From an uncultured Flavobacteriales bacterium (GTDB taxonomy: Bacteria > Bacteroidota > Bacteroidia > Flavobacteriales > Crocinitomicaceae): DNA of 25,107 nucleotides. Below, in pieces: positions 15,584-22,802 of this stretch. The notes under the pieces were generated by a model. It made no database searches. It saw only the letters and a program-made list of their open reading frames with translations, and was not told the origin of the DNA. The stretch covers positions 1 through 25,107 of the forward strand of contig CAMLDR010000046.1 in assembly GCA_946478775.1 (NCBI GenBank). The letters are read 5' to 3'. Numbering within the stretch: position 1 is the stretch's first letter; each line of letters opens with the position of its first letter. Made by a program: the position numbers and the translations under genes.

Positions 15584-16018
15584 TTATAAAGGGATTTTAT
15601 CAATGCGATTCTGGTGTCTTCCTCCTTCAAACGAAGTGTTCCAAAAAATATCCACCATTTCAAGTGCTTCTTCCACCGAAACAAAACGGGCAGGCAGGGT
15701 TAAAATATTTGCATCATTGTGTTCACGTGCCAGGCGGGCAATTTCTTTTTTCCAGCAAAGTGCTCCGCGAATTCCCTGATGTTTATTAACAGTCATATTA
15801 ATTCCATTTCCGCTTCCGCAGATTACAATTCCCTTGGAACCGGCATTTGCTTCTACATGGTCCGCAACCGGATGACCAAAATTGGCATAATCAATGCTTT
15901 CTTCACTGTAACATCCGTAATCCTTTACTTCAAAGCCTTTGGACTCCAAATGTTTAATAACTTCTGATTTCAATTGAAATCCTGCATGATCTGCTCCTAT
16001 AGGAATGATTTGTGACAT
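15584..16018 (-). CDS. rpiB: Ribose-5-phosphate isomerase B
   Basis: RpiB interconverts ribose 5-phosphate and ribulose 5-phosphate in the pentose phosphate pathway (RpiB/LacAB fold). With the ATG at 16016-16018 it is 144 residues, the family norm. Typical motifs are IPIGADHAGFQLK at the N-terminus, DYANFGHPVADHV, the active-site loop ICGSGNGINMTVNKHQGIRGA and AREHNDANILTLPARFV, here given in parts. An in-frame ATG 48 bases upstream (16066) is rejected because a perfect promoter lies between it and the chosen start. Some family members act on allose or galactose phosphates, but without neighbouring sugar genes RpiB is the best call. Confidence 0.93.
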   Translation of the reverse strand: MSQIIPIGADHAGFQLKSEVIKHLESKGFEVKDYGCYSEESIDYANFGHPVADHVEANAGSKGIVICGSGNGINMTVNKHQGIRGALCWKKEIARLAREHNDANILTLPARFVSVEEALEMVDIFWNTSFEGGRHQNRIDKIPL

Positions 16019-16035
16019 AATACTGAAAGTTTTCC

Positions 16036-16066
16036 CAAAGTTAAGGCTTATCAACAAATGGAACAA
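16036..16066 (-). promoter_or_regulatory. Promoter of rpiB
   Basis: On the minus strand, TTG (complement of 16064-16066) and TAACTTTG (complement of 16036-16043) are 20 bases apart, an exact fit to the flavobacterial consensus. The -7 box is 17 bases before the rpiB ATG at 16018, which fixes that start. Confidence 0.75.
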
Positions 16067-16680
16067 TCAATTAACAATAAGAAAAAACGCGTTTACCTAA
16101 AAGGCTGATTTCATTGAATTTCCTAAAAGGAGTTTTACACACGATTTATTTTATAATTGTCAATATCTGTTGGAAACAATCCATAAGTATTTCTAGGATA
16201 TTCAAACTATTTGAACATATGTACAAGTTTTTGAATGGAGCACCATAAAGTTTGCTCAAATTATCGCTCTTTTATCACCATGTTAAACACAAGTTAACAG
16301 AACAAAACCAAACCATTTTATCCACATGAACAATTTAACCCGATTTGTTCATATCTCCGTAAACTCTTGTCACAGAACTTCGAAAGGTGAAAAATCATTG
16401 TCAATAAACTCATCCAAAAAACTCATAAGTTTAAAAAGCGAATCTTTCGGATGAAAGTTTTACACGAATTAACACCCCTAATAGATATAATAGATTTCTT
16501 TATTAAAAAGTATTTTATTCTATTTATATAGTTCTCCCTCTTTTGAAGACTAATTTGCACAATTCATAGTTAAAGTTTATATTCGAATAGACGAACGAAA
16601 GGTAAGCGTCTACTAAATAATTAGATCAGATAGTAATTAACCATCAAAATTAATTACTTTTGACTCCAAAGCTGTAAAGA
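16067..16680. other. AT-rich gene-free region with DnaA box and inverted repeats
   Basis: No credible gene lies here. One perfect DnaA box, TTATCCACA, is at 16318-16326, with a near-match TTTTACACA at about 16134-16142. An inverted repeat ATGAACAA (16326-16333) / TTGTTCAT (16345-16352) abuts the box. A small hairpin TTCAAA-CTA-TTTGAA is at 16201-16215. The right third (about 16490-16660) is extremely AT-rich. It may be a replication origin candidate or a long regulatory leader of the response regulator gene at 16681; I cannot decide. Confidence 0.4.
16655..16662 (+). promoter_or_regulatory. Candidate -7 promoter element of the LytTR regulator gene
   Basis: TACTTTTG matches TANNTTTG perfectly and ends 18 bases before the ATG at 16681, like the gltX promoter. 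No TTG was found 17-23 bases upstream, so the -33 element is missing or degenerate. Confidence 0.45.
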
Positions 16681-17442
16681 ATGACGAAGGCTAATGTATT
16701 AGTTGTAGAAGATGAATTCATTGTTTCGAAGGATATCCAGTCTAGCTTGAAAAAGCTTGGTTACCACGTTGTTGGTGCCGCTCCTTCGGGTGAAAAAGCA
16801 CTTGAATTATTGGAAGCAAACCAGCCTGACATTGTCCTTATGGACATTATGTTGAAGGGTGAGATGAACGGAATCGAAACAGCTGAAATTGTTCGAAATC
16901 AATACTCCATTCCGGTAATTTATTTAACGGCTTATGCAGATGAAGCTACTTTATCGAAAGCAAAAGTTACCGAGCCTTACGGTTATATTTTAAAACCTTT
17001 CAAAGAAATCGATTTGCATACATCGATTGAAATGGCACTTTACAAACACAAGAAAGAGCAGGAAGTGGAACGCGAGCGCGATATGCTTTATTCTCTTGTG
17101 GAAAACAAAGAGAAGGATTCATTGAATGAGTTCATTTTCGTAAAGTCCAACAGCAAATTGGTGAAATTGAATATGAATGATATTTATTTCATTGAAGCGT
17201 TAAAGGATTACGTGGTGATCAATACCAATGAAACACGTTATACGATCCATTCCACCATGAAGGATATCGAAACGAAATTAGGTACCGATCAGTTTATTCG
17301 TGTCCACCGGTCGTTTATTGTTCGTTTGGATAAAATTGCGTCCATTGATTTCCCCAACCTGCAATTGGAAAATGACCGTAAACTCATTCCTATCGGCGGA
17401 TCATACAGAGATGAATTGACCAACCGAATTAAAATGCTTTAA
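16681..17442 (+). CDS. LytTR-family DNA-binding response regulator
   Basis: A 253-residue two-component response regulator. The receiver domain spans about 5-120: acidic pair Glu10/Asp11, phospho-acceptor Asp55 in VLMDIML, Thr83 in YLTAYAD and Lys105 in ILKPF. A linker rich in Glu and Lys (about 122-140) leads to a LytTR DNA-binding domain (about 142-250) with IFVKSNSKLVKL, IYFIEALKDYVVI, FIRVHRSFIVRLDKI and IPIGGSYRDEL. LytTR regulators usually bind direct repeats upstream of target genes. No histidine kinase gene is adjacent, so it is an orphan. It may act on the downstream secreted-protein genes, but nothing in the sequence proves this. Confidence 0.93.
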   Translation: MTKANVLVVEDEFIVSKDIQSSLKKLGYHVVGAAPSGEKALELLEANQPDIVLMDIMLKGEMNGIETAEIVRNQYSIPVIYLTAYADEATLSKAKVTEPYGYILKPFKEIDLHTSIEMALYKHKKEQEVERERDMLYSLVENKEKDSLNEFIFVKSNSKLVKLNMNDIYFIEALKDYVVINTNETRYTIHSTMKDIETKLGTDQFIRVHRSFIVRLDKIASIDFPNLQLENDRKLIPIGGSYRDELTNRIKML

Positions 17443-17560
17443 CCGCAAAAAACCAGTTCACACTTTCTTAAACACCTTTCCCTCAATAATTTGTTGCTTA
17501 TACACTTTTAAATAAGTTGGTATCAAAATATTCAGTAGCATTGGTAAAAATACCCGGCTT

Positions 17561-19204
17561 ATGAAGATTGGTTTACTCAGCATTTTATCTCTTTCATTTT
17601 TTACAGCGTTCGCTCAGAATGAACCCGAAAAAATTTTACACGTAAAATTCGAGGACGGAACAGCGGTTTATGCGAAATCCGGAAAGTTAATCTCTGAATT
17701 CGGAACATTACCAGATATAAGTGAGTATGGATATTGGGAGCCATTTTATAATATTCCAACTGAACAGCTTCAGAAATATTACCTGAAAGCAAAACAAAAT
17801 CTAAAAAAGAATCTGGCAAATCCATTGACAATTTTTGAATTTCATCTAAATCCCGGGGTAACTATTGAAGCTGCAAAAAAGGCGATAAAGGAAACAACAT
17901 ACGGACTCAAATACATTAGCACGCCACCTAAATTAAGTGCTCCTGCGGTGCCAAATCTTCAGCCCACACAGCTTTATTTATTTGATCAGGATCCCGGAAT
18001 TCACGTTCAGGAATTTTGGGATGCTTACTCTGCTTACGGTTACGGAGTAAAAGTATGTGATATTGAATATACTTTTAATGTAGCACATGTAGATTTACCT
18101 TTTGTATCCATAATAGGTCCTGTACCGGAAGATCCCGGTTTTGGAAATAATCATGGAACTGCTGTACTGGGTGAAATAGCTTCTTTGAACGATGGAATAG
18201 GAACTACCGGAATTGCTTATGAGTGCAAATTGTATTTTGCCGGAGCGTATATTAATCAGGTCTATTACCTGGAAGAAGCACTGATTAGCACTTTAAGTGA
18301 ATTGGAAGAAGGAGACGTGGTGCTGATCGAACAGCAAATGATGGCTTTTGATGGAACTCCGGATGAAGGATATGCACCGGTGGAATGGTACGAACCTTTT
18401 TACGATGCAATCCAATTGATCTCCGGAAATGGATTGATTGTAGTGGAAGCTGCCGGGAACGGGAACCAGAATTTAGACGACCCGCTGTTTGCAACAGACA
18501 ATTTCGGACATTACCCCTTTTTGGAAGAGAACTGGTCCGAGGCAATTATGGTGGGTGCGGGAGCCGTTGGAATTAATGACGTTTCGCGTTCCAGACTGGA
18601 GTTCTCCAATTATGGAAGCCGTATTGACTTGCAGGGGAACGGAGAAGGAGTGGTAACAACCGGTTATGGATCTGCTCATGCTATTGACGGACCTAATAAA
18701 GCTTATTCGAACTCTTTTGGAGGAACTTCAGGGGCTTCTCCCATTGTTGTGGGTGCAGTTGCGCTTCTGCAATCGTATTATAAGAATTATACCGGAAATA
18801 CACTGACAGTGAATCAACTGTGCGATATTTTGGTAAATACCGGGAAACCCCAGGTTGCAGGAACACTGTTTCCTGTTACCGAGAAAATAGGCCCTTTACC
18901 GAATGTGTTTGCTGCAGGTCTTTATTTATCGGATCAATTGGGATTGGAAGAAACCTACGATAAAAATGCATTCTCCACTTTCCCAAATCCAAACAACGGT
19001 TCTTTTTCCGTATACATTCCCAGTGAACAAGTGAAACAACTCAATCTGAGAGACGTTTCCGGAAAGGAAATTCAAATCAGTGAAGTAAAAACGGATATGG
19101 GATTTGAATTGAAAAACAGCAATCTGGAAGCGGGTGTTTATTACTTATCGGTGATTTACAAAGACGGAACAATCGTTACCAAACCGGTTCAAGTAATAAA
19201 TTGA
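17561..19204 (+). CDS. Secreted S8 (subtilisin-like) serine protease with T9SS type-A sorting domain
   Basis: A 547-residue secreted protease. The signal peptide is MKIGLLSILSLSFFTAFA, followed by Gln. A propeptide-like segment (about 20-150) precedes the catalytic domain. The catalytic triad is Asp167 (KVCDIEYTFN), His198 (NNHGTAVLGEIAS) and Ser390 (GGTSGASPIVVGA); the oxyanion Asn is Asn300 (EAAGNGNQN). The Asp motif is D-I-E instead of the usual D-T/S-G, a divergent but recognisable form. The last 77 residues (from about 471, FSTFPNPNNGSF, ending KPVQVIN) form a Por-secretion/type-A T9SS domain, so the enzyme should cross the outer membrane by type IX secretion. A palindrome at 19227-19256 follows the stop. 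Confidence 0.92.
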   Translation: MKIGLLSILSLSFFTAFAQNEPEKILHVKFEDGTAVYAKSGKLISEFGTLPDISEYGYWEPFYNIPTEQLQKYYLKAKQNLKKNLANPLTIFEFHLNPGVTIEAAKKAIKETTYGLKYISTPPKLSAPAVPNLQPTQLYLFDQDPGIHVQEFWDAYSAYGYGVKVCDIEYTFNVAHVDLPFVSIIGPVPEDPGFGNNHGTAVLGEIASLNDGIGTTGIAYECKLYFAGAYINQVYYLEEALISTLSELEEGDVVLIEQQMMAFDGTPDEGYAPVEWYEPFYDAIQLISGNGLIVVEAAGNGNQNLDDPLFATDNFGHYPFLEENWSEAIMVGAGAVGINDVSRSRLEFSNYGSRIDLQGNGEGVVTTGYGSAHAIDGPNKAYSNSFGGTSGASPIVVGAVALLQSYYKNYTGNTLTVNQLCDILVNTGKPQVAGTLFPVTEKIGPLPNVFAAGLYLSDQLGLEETYDKNAFSTFPNPNNGSFSVYIPSEQVKQLNLRDVSGKEIQISEVKTDMGFELKNSNLEAGVYYLSVIYKDGTIVTKPVQVIN

Positions 19205-19226
19205 TTTTTAAATTAGTATACTATAT

Positions 19227-19256
19227 CGTAGGGGCAAATTACTATTTGCCCCTACG
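19227..19256. repeat. GTAGGGGCAAAT hairpin (13-bp stem) downstream of the S8 protease
   Basis: Arms CGTAGGGGCAAAT (19227-19239) and ATTTGCCCCTACG (19244-19256) pair perfectly around the loop TACT. It lies 22 bases past the protease stop and 30 bases before the GNAT start. It may slow transcription but no T-run follows. Its arms resemble the palindrome at 11109-11140. Confidence 0.75.
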
Positions 19257-19286
19257 TCGTTTATCTAGATTCCTTATTTTTAGTCC

Positions 19287-19691
19287 ATGGAACATCTAAT
19301 CATAACCTCAGACAAAAACAGGTTGGATCTCGAATACATTACCGCTTTTATCTCTCAATCCTATTGGGCAAAAGACAGGACTACCGAAGCGATGCAAACG
19401 TGTATAGACCATTCATTGAATTTTGGCGTTTTCCTCGATGAGCAGCAAATGGGTTATGCGCGTGTTGTAACGGATTATTTCCAGTTTGCTTATTTGATGG
19501 ATGTCTTCATAGACGAAAAACACCGCGGTTTGGGTTATTCTAAAATACTGATGAAGCATATACTGGAATATGAGCCGTTGAAGGATGTCAAAGTTTGGCG
19601 CCTGGCAACGGCAGATGCACATGAATTATACCGCCAGTTTGGTTTTACCGGATTGTCGAAGCCTGAGAATATGATGGAATTGATGAGATAG
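19287..19691 (+). CDS. GNAT-family N-acetyltransferase
   Basis: A 134-residue single-domain GNAT. The acetyl-CoA-binding segment is DVFIDEKHRGLGYSKILMKHIL (split here as DVFIDEKHRGLGY and SKILMKHIL), with R80-G-L-G83 forming the pyrophosphate loop. The preceding strand YARVVTDYFQFAYL and the C-terminal AHELYRQFGF motif are also typical. The substrate is unknown; the protein is soluble and has no export signal. It stands alone between the palindrome at 19227 and the lipoprotein gene. Confidence 0.88.
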   Translation: MEHLIITSDKNRLDLEYITAFISQSYWAKDRTTEAMQTCIDHSLNFGVFLDEQQMGYARVVTDYFQFAYLMDVFIDEKHRGLGYSKILMKHILEYEPLKDVKVWRLATADAHELYRQFGFTGLSKPENMMELMR

Positions 19692-19813
19692 ATACAGTAT
19701 CCCAAAATATGAAACAAAACCCAAATGACTCTATTTGGACGATTTGAAATACAATGAATGGAAAAATTGGTAAGAAATTTGATTCAGGGCATCGAAACAC
19801 TAAAATTTAGATC

Positions 19814-20485
19814 ATGCAAAAAACATACCTTCACTCTTTATCCATTGCTACTCTCTTTTTTGTAATCGGATGCTCAGATCCGGATGCAGAAATAAAAGAA
19901 AGCAGTGAATTCAAAACAGAACAGCTTTATAAAGGATATTCCGCGAGTGGAGGATATTTGTGTTACCTGAAAATTTTGCCGGACAACAGCGTGGTTTTAA
20001 CTTATCAAACAGAAGGAAATTTCGTTTATGGAGAACATTCCGGAACAATTAAAGCGGTAAATGACAGTACTTATCATGTGAACTGCAAACTGACTTTCGG
20101 ACAATTTGTATGCAAAGCGCCTACACTTGATTCGCTGACGATCTTTATTGATCCGCCGGTATTGATTGATAAAAAATCAATCCTGGTCCAATATGAAAAC
20201 GAAGACCTGATGAAGAACCGAAGAATGGATAAATGGGGTGTTACCTTTCCTTTTGATCCGAATTTATTCAACGAATATACACCGGCTTACATCTTAACAG
20301 ATCACACACATCCGATTACGGGTGAAGCATTGAAAATTAAAGCCAGTTTCGGCAGTGGGTATGATTTTGTGCAGGGAGACAAAGTAGAATTTGATTTCGT
20401 CCTTTCCGGTGATTCGCTTTACACAATCAAAGAAGATCCCGCATTTCAAACAGGTCCTTTCCGGCTGAAAAAACAAAGGAAATGA
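19814..20485 (+). CDS. Putative lipoprotein of unknown function
   Basis: A 223-residue protein with a type II signal peptide: MQKTYLHSLSIATLFFVIG then Cys20 (lipobox VIGC). Mature residues S-D-P-D directly after the Cys resemble the acidic lipoprotein export signals described for surface lipoproteins in Flavobacterium and Capnocytophaga, so the protein could be displayed on the cell surface; this is tentative. The rest is beta-rich (YLCYLKILPDNSVVLTYQ, GEHSGTIKAVNDSTYHVNC, KVEFDFVLSGDSLYTI) and matches no family I recognise. It has Cys residues in the mature part, perhaps disulfide-bonded. Neighbours give no clear clue. Confidence 0.75.
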   Translation: MQKTYLHSLSIATLFFVIGCSDPDAEIKESSEFKTEQLYKGYSASGGYLCYLKILPDNSVVLTYQTEGNFVYGEHSGTIKAVNDSTYHVNCKLTFGQFVCKAPTLDSLTIFIDPPVLIDKKSILVQYENEDLMKNRRMDKWGVTFPFDPNLFNEYTPAYILTDHTHPITGEALKIKASFGSGYDFVQGDKVEFDFVLSGDSLYTIKEDPAFQTGPFRLKKQRK

Positions 20486-20618
20486 AAAAGTAAGGCTCTT
20501 TTTCCTGTTGGGAATAAGGAAACATTTAAATTAATTTACACGAATTTGGACAGAACTTCGTTATAAAACGGGATCTTTATAGGAATTCTATTTAACCCCC
20601 TTTTAAAACCAATAACGA

Positions 20619-21740
20619 ATGAAACGAAATCAGCTAACAACCATTTTCCTATCTATACTTTCCATTTCCTGTCATGCGCAGGTGAAAACAGATTCCCAAA
20701 AAACAGAAACCGTAAAACTGATTGGGCAGCCAAAACTCGTTCGCAGCCAGGGCACCGACGAATATGCAAACGTACATTGTTCGCTGGAAGACCAGAACGG
20801 GAATATGTGGTTCGGAACAACCGATGAAGGGCTTTACAAATACGACGGAAAGAACTTTACGAATTTCCTGGATAAGGATGGTGTAAAGGGGAATAATGTT
20901 TGGTGCGCCTATAAAGACAAGGCCGGCAAACTGTGGTTCGGAACAGATTATGGAATTTGCACCTTCGATCCGGTTTCAAACAACTTCAAGACCTTTTGGG
21001 TATATGAATCGTTGGTTTATTCCGGTGATCAGCCAAAAAATGCAGTTCACTCCATTCTACAGGATAGAAGCGGAATGTTTTGGTTTGGAACAGATTTAGG
21101 AATGTTTACATCCAAAGAATCGCCAAACGAGTCAACTGAATTCAACCTGTTTTTAAAAAGTAATAATTTAATTATCAACCCAAAAAACCTGCATCTGAAG
21201 GGCATTTCGGATATTTTGCAGGATCAGTCCGGGAAGATCTGGTTTGCATCCTGGAACAACGAAGGAGCTTGTTCTTTTGACGGAAAAACACTAACCAATT
21301 TTGAACCGAACGGCGACAACATGGTGTATTCCTTATTGGAAGATAAAGAAGGAAACTTGTGGTTCGGAACGCGGGAACACGGGGTCTGCAGGTACGACGG
21401 AATCGGCCCGCAGAAATCCTACACTCATTTTGCAGATATCGCCACATTCAGCACCAGCTGTGTTTATTCCATGACGGAAGATAAAAACGGCACCATTTGG
21501 TTCGGAACAGAGTTTGGTAGCGGTTCTTCTTACGACAAACAAGGAGGTGTTTGGCGCTACGATCCAGCCACCAATGCTTTTACCAATTTCACAGTAGCCG
21601 GCGACGGATTAACCAACAATTCCGTTTTCACCGTCCTGAAAACACGCTCCGAGGATTTTTGGTTCGGAACCCGCAACATGGGCCTGTGCAAATTCGACCC
21701 GACAGCGAAAGGGAAGAAGTTTATTGTGTTTTCGGAGTAA
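20619..21740 (+). CDS. Secreted two-component-regulator-type beta-propeller (reg_prop repeats)
   Basis: A 373-residue exported protein with signal peptide MKRNQLTTIFLSILSISCHA before Gln21. It then consists of seven repeats of the two-component regulator propeller type, with WFG or WFA at residues 64, 106, 155, 208, 248, 294 and 348. Each is followed by a GxxxYDG- or FDP-type turn, enough for one complete seven-bladed propeller. In hybrid two-component systems this propeller is the periplasmic sensor, but here there is no transmembrane helix, Y_Y_Y domain or kinase. It may be a free binding protein or a partner of a sensor encoded elsewhere. The Cys18 context is a poor lipobox, so signal peptidase I cleavage is preferred. 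Confidence 0.85.
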   Translation: MKRNQLTTIFLSILSISCHAQVKTDSQKTETVKLIGQPKLVRSQGTDEYANVHCSLEDQNGNMWFGTTDEGLYKYDGKNFTNFLDKDGVKGNNVWCAYKDKAGKLWFGTDYGICTFDPVSNNFKTFWVYESLVYSGDQPKNAVHSILQDRSGMFWFGTDLGMFTSKESPNESTEFNLFLKSNNLIINPKNLHLKGISDILQDQSGKIWFASWNNEGACSFDGKTLTNFEPNGDNMVYSLLEDKEGNLWFGTREHGVCRYDGIGPQKSYTHFADIATFSTSCVYSMTEDKNGTIWFGTEFGSGSSYDKQGGVWRYDPATNAFTNFTVAGDGLTNNSVFTVLKTRSEDFWFGTRNMGLCKFDPTAKGKKFIVFSE

Positions 21741-21887
21741 CCCGGATAGCCAGGCAAAAACCTGCGTTAATCTGCGAGACTTAATAAAGCACCCAGATTC
21801 TATGGATTTTCGCAGATATACATTTAGAAAAACGAAAAACCCGAATGTGATCTCTTTGTGCTACACGGTTCAAAGATCTATTTATAA

Positions 21888-21932
21888 CGGATGTAATTAT
21901 TTTTACTAGCTTTGCACAAAATAATACATCCG
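21888..21932. promoter_or_regulatory. Promoter region of the exonuclease gene with flanking inverted repeat
   Basis: TAGCTTTG (21907-21914) fits the -7 consensus on the plus strand; no clear -33 TTG is present. An 8-base inverted repeat CGGATGTA (21888-21895) / TACATCCG (21925-21932) surrounds the box symmetrically, as an operator might. A second small hairpin TCCGGT-AAA-ACCGGA (21929-21943) overlaps its right arm. The leader to the ATG at 22036 would be about 110 bases. Confidence 0.4.
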
Positions 21933-22035
21933 GTAAAACCGGAACAACCGCGACTACTGAATCTAAATCATTCATTTTGCCAAATAATTTTCTAGTCAGA
22001 AAGTCGTGTTTAATTCATCATTAAAATAAAACAAC

Positions 22036-22578
22036 ATGGCAAAAAAATTAGACAAAATTATCGTAATCGACATTGAGGCGACTTGCTGGAACACAGCTCC
22101 TCCTCAGGGTATGACCAATGATATTATCGAATTCGGGATCTGTTTACTGGATGTCCGTTCAGGAGAAATTTCTGATAACAGGGGAATACTGGTAATTCCG
22201 GAACGCTCTGAGATCAGTGATTTCTGCACGGAGTTAACCACAATTACTCCGGAAATGATACGAAATGAGGGAATTTCCTTCAAAGAAGCGTGCTCTATCC
22301 TTAAAAAGGAATACGATGGGCCGGGAAGGGCATGGGCCAGTTTCGGTGCTTACGATCTGAAACACATCCAGCGACAGTGTTCCGAATTGGGTGTGGGCTA
22401 TCCGCTCGGACCATCCCACATCAATGTAAAAACACTTTTTGCATTGAAGAACAGACTGGGACATGAAAAAGGAATGGATGGTGCACTGCAGCACCTTCGC
22501 ATTGAACTGGAAGGAACACACCACCGTGGGGTAGACGATGCAAAAAACATTGCAAAAATCCTCCGAACGCTTTTGTAG
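22036..22578 (+). CDS. DEDDh 3'-5' exonuclease (DnaQ-like fold, ERI-1/KapD-like)
   Basis: A 180-residue stand-alone exonuclease of the DEDDh superfamily. Exo I is VIDIEATCW (Asp12, Glu14). The middle region TELTTITPEMI matches the family motif around residues 66-76. Exo II Asp107 lies in SFGAYDLKH. Exo III is HHRGVDDAKNIAKIL, with His163 and Asp168 in the HxxxxD arrangement. The ATCW and CTELTTIT features fit the ERI-1/KapD branch, whose members trim RNA 3' ends, better than the polymerase III epsilon subunit. The substrate is therefore probably RNA, though unproven. It is followed by a terminator. RNase R, another 3'-5' exoribonuclease, lies convergently downstream. Confidence 0.88.
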   Translation: MAKKLDKIIVIDIEATCWNTAPPQGMTNDIIEFGICLLDVRSGEISDNRGILVIPERSEISDFCTELTTITPEMIRNEGISFKEACSILKKEYDGPGRAWASFGAYDLKHIQRQCSELGVGYPLGPSHINVKTLFALKNRLGHEKGMDGALQHLRIELEGTHHRGVDDAKNIAKILRTLL

Positions 22579-22591
22579 TCATTTTCCTATC

Positions 22592-22608
22592 GCGCTAATT
22601 TTTAGCGC
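22592..22608. repeat. Small hairpin after the exonuclease gene
   Basis: GCGCTAA (22592-22598) and TTAGCGC (22602-22608) pair around a 3-base loop, 13 bases past the exonuclease stop. No T-run follows, so it may stabilise the mRNA 3' end rather than terminate transcription. Confidence 0.5.
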
Positions 22609-22632
22609 AAACACATATTTAAAATTTTGACT

Positions 22633-22660
22633 GGCTTTTACTCGAAGCCTTTTTTTATTT
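22633..22660 (+). terminator. Probable rho-independent terminator of the exonuclease gene
   Basis: GGCTT (22633-22637) and AAGCC (22645-22649) form a short stem with a 7-base loop, followed by seven T (22650-22656), then ATTT. The stem is short but the T-run is good. Confidence 0.6.
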
Positions 22661-22802
22661 CCGCTCGCCAATGTGCATTTAATAGAATCGATCAAGCACA
22701 GATTAAAGCGCTCCACCTTTGACATATGAAGATTTAGCGAAGTATAATTCTTAATATCAAACAAAAAAAGACTATGTGCTCTATGTTCCTATTGTGGTTC
22801 AC

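Noticed and set aside
15723..15733. CACGTG cores at about 2150, 3251, 9733 and 15724 as further parS sites
   Set aside because: Only the six-base core matches; the flanking TGTTN and NAACA halves do not.
16019..16066. Longer rpiB with 16 extra N-terminal residues
   Set aside because: The perfect promoter at 16036-16066 lies inside that extension, and the RpiB family starts at MSQIIPIGADHAG.
19749..19813. Tiny frame of 18 codons starting near 19754, upstream of the lipoprotein
   Set aside because: Too short, with no recognisable ribosome site or homology.
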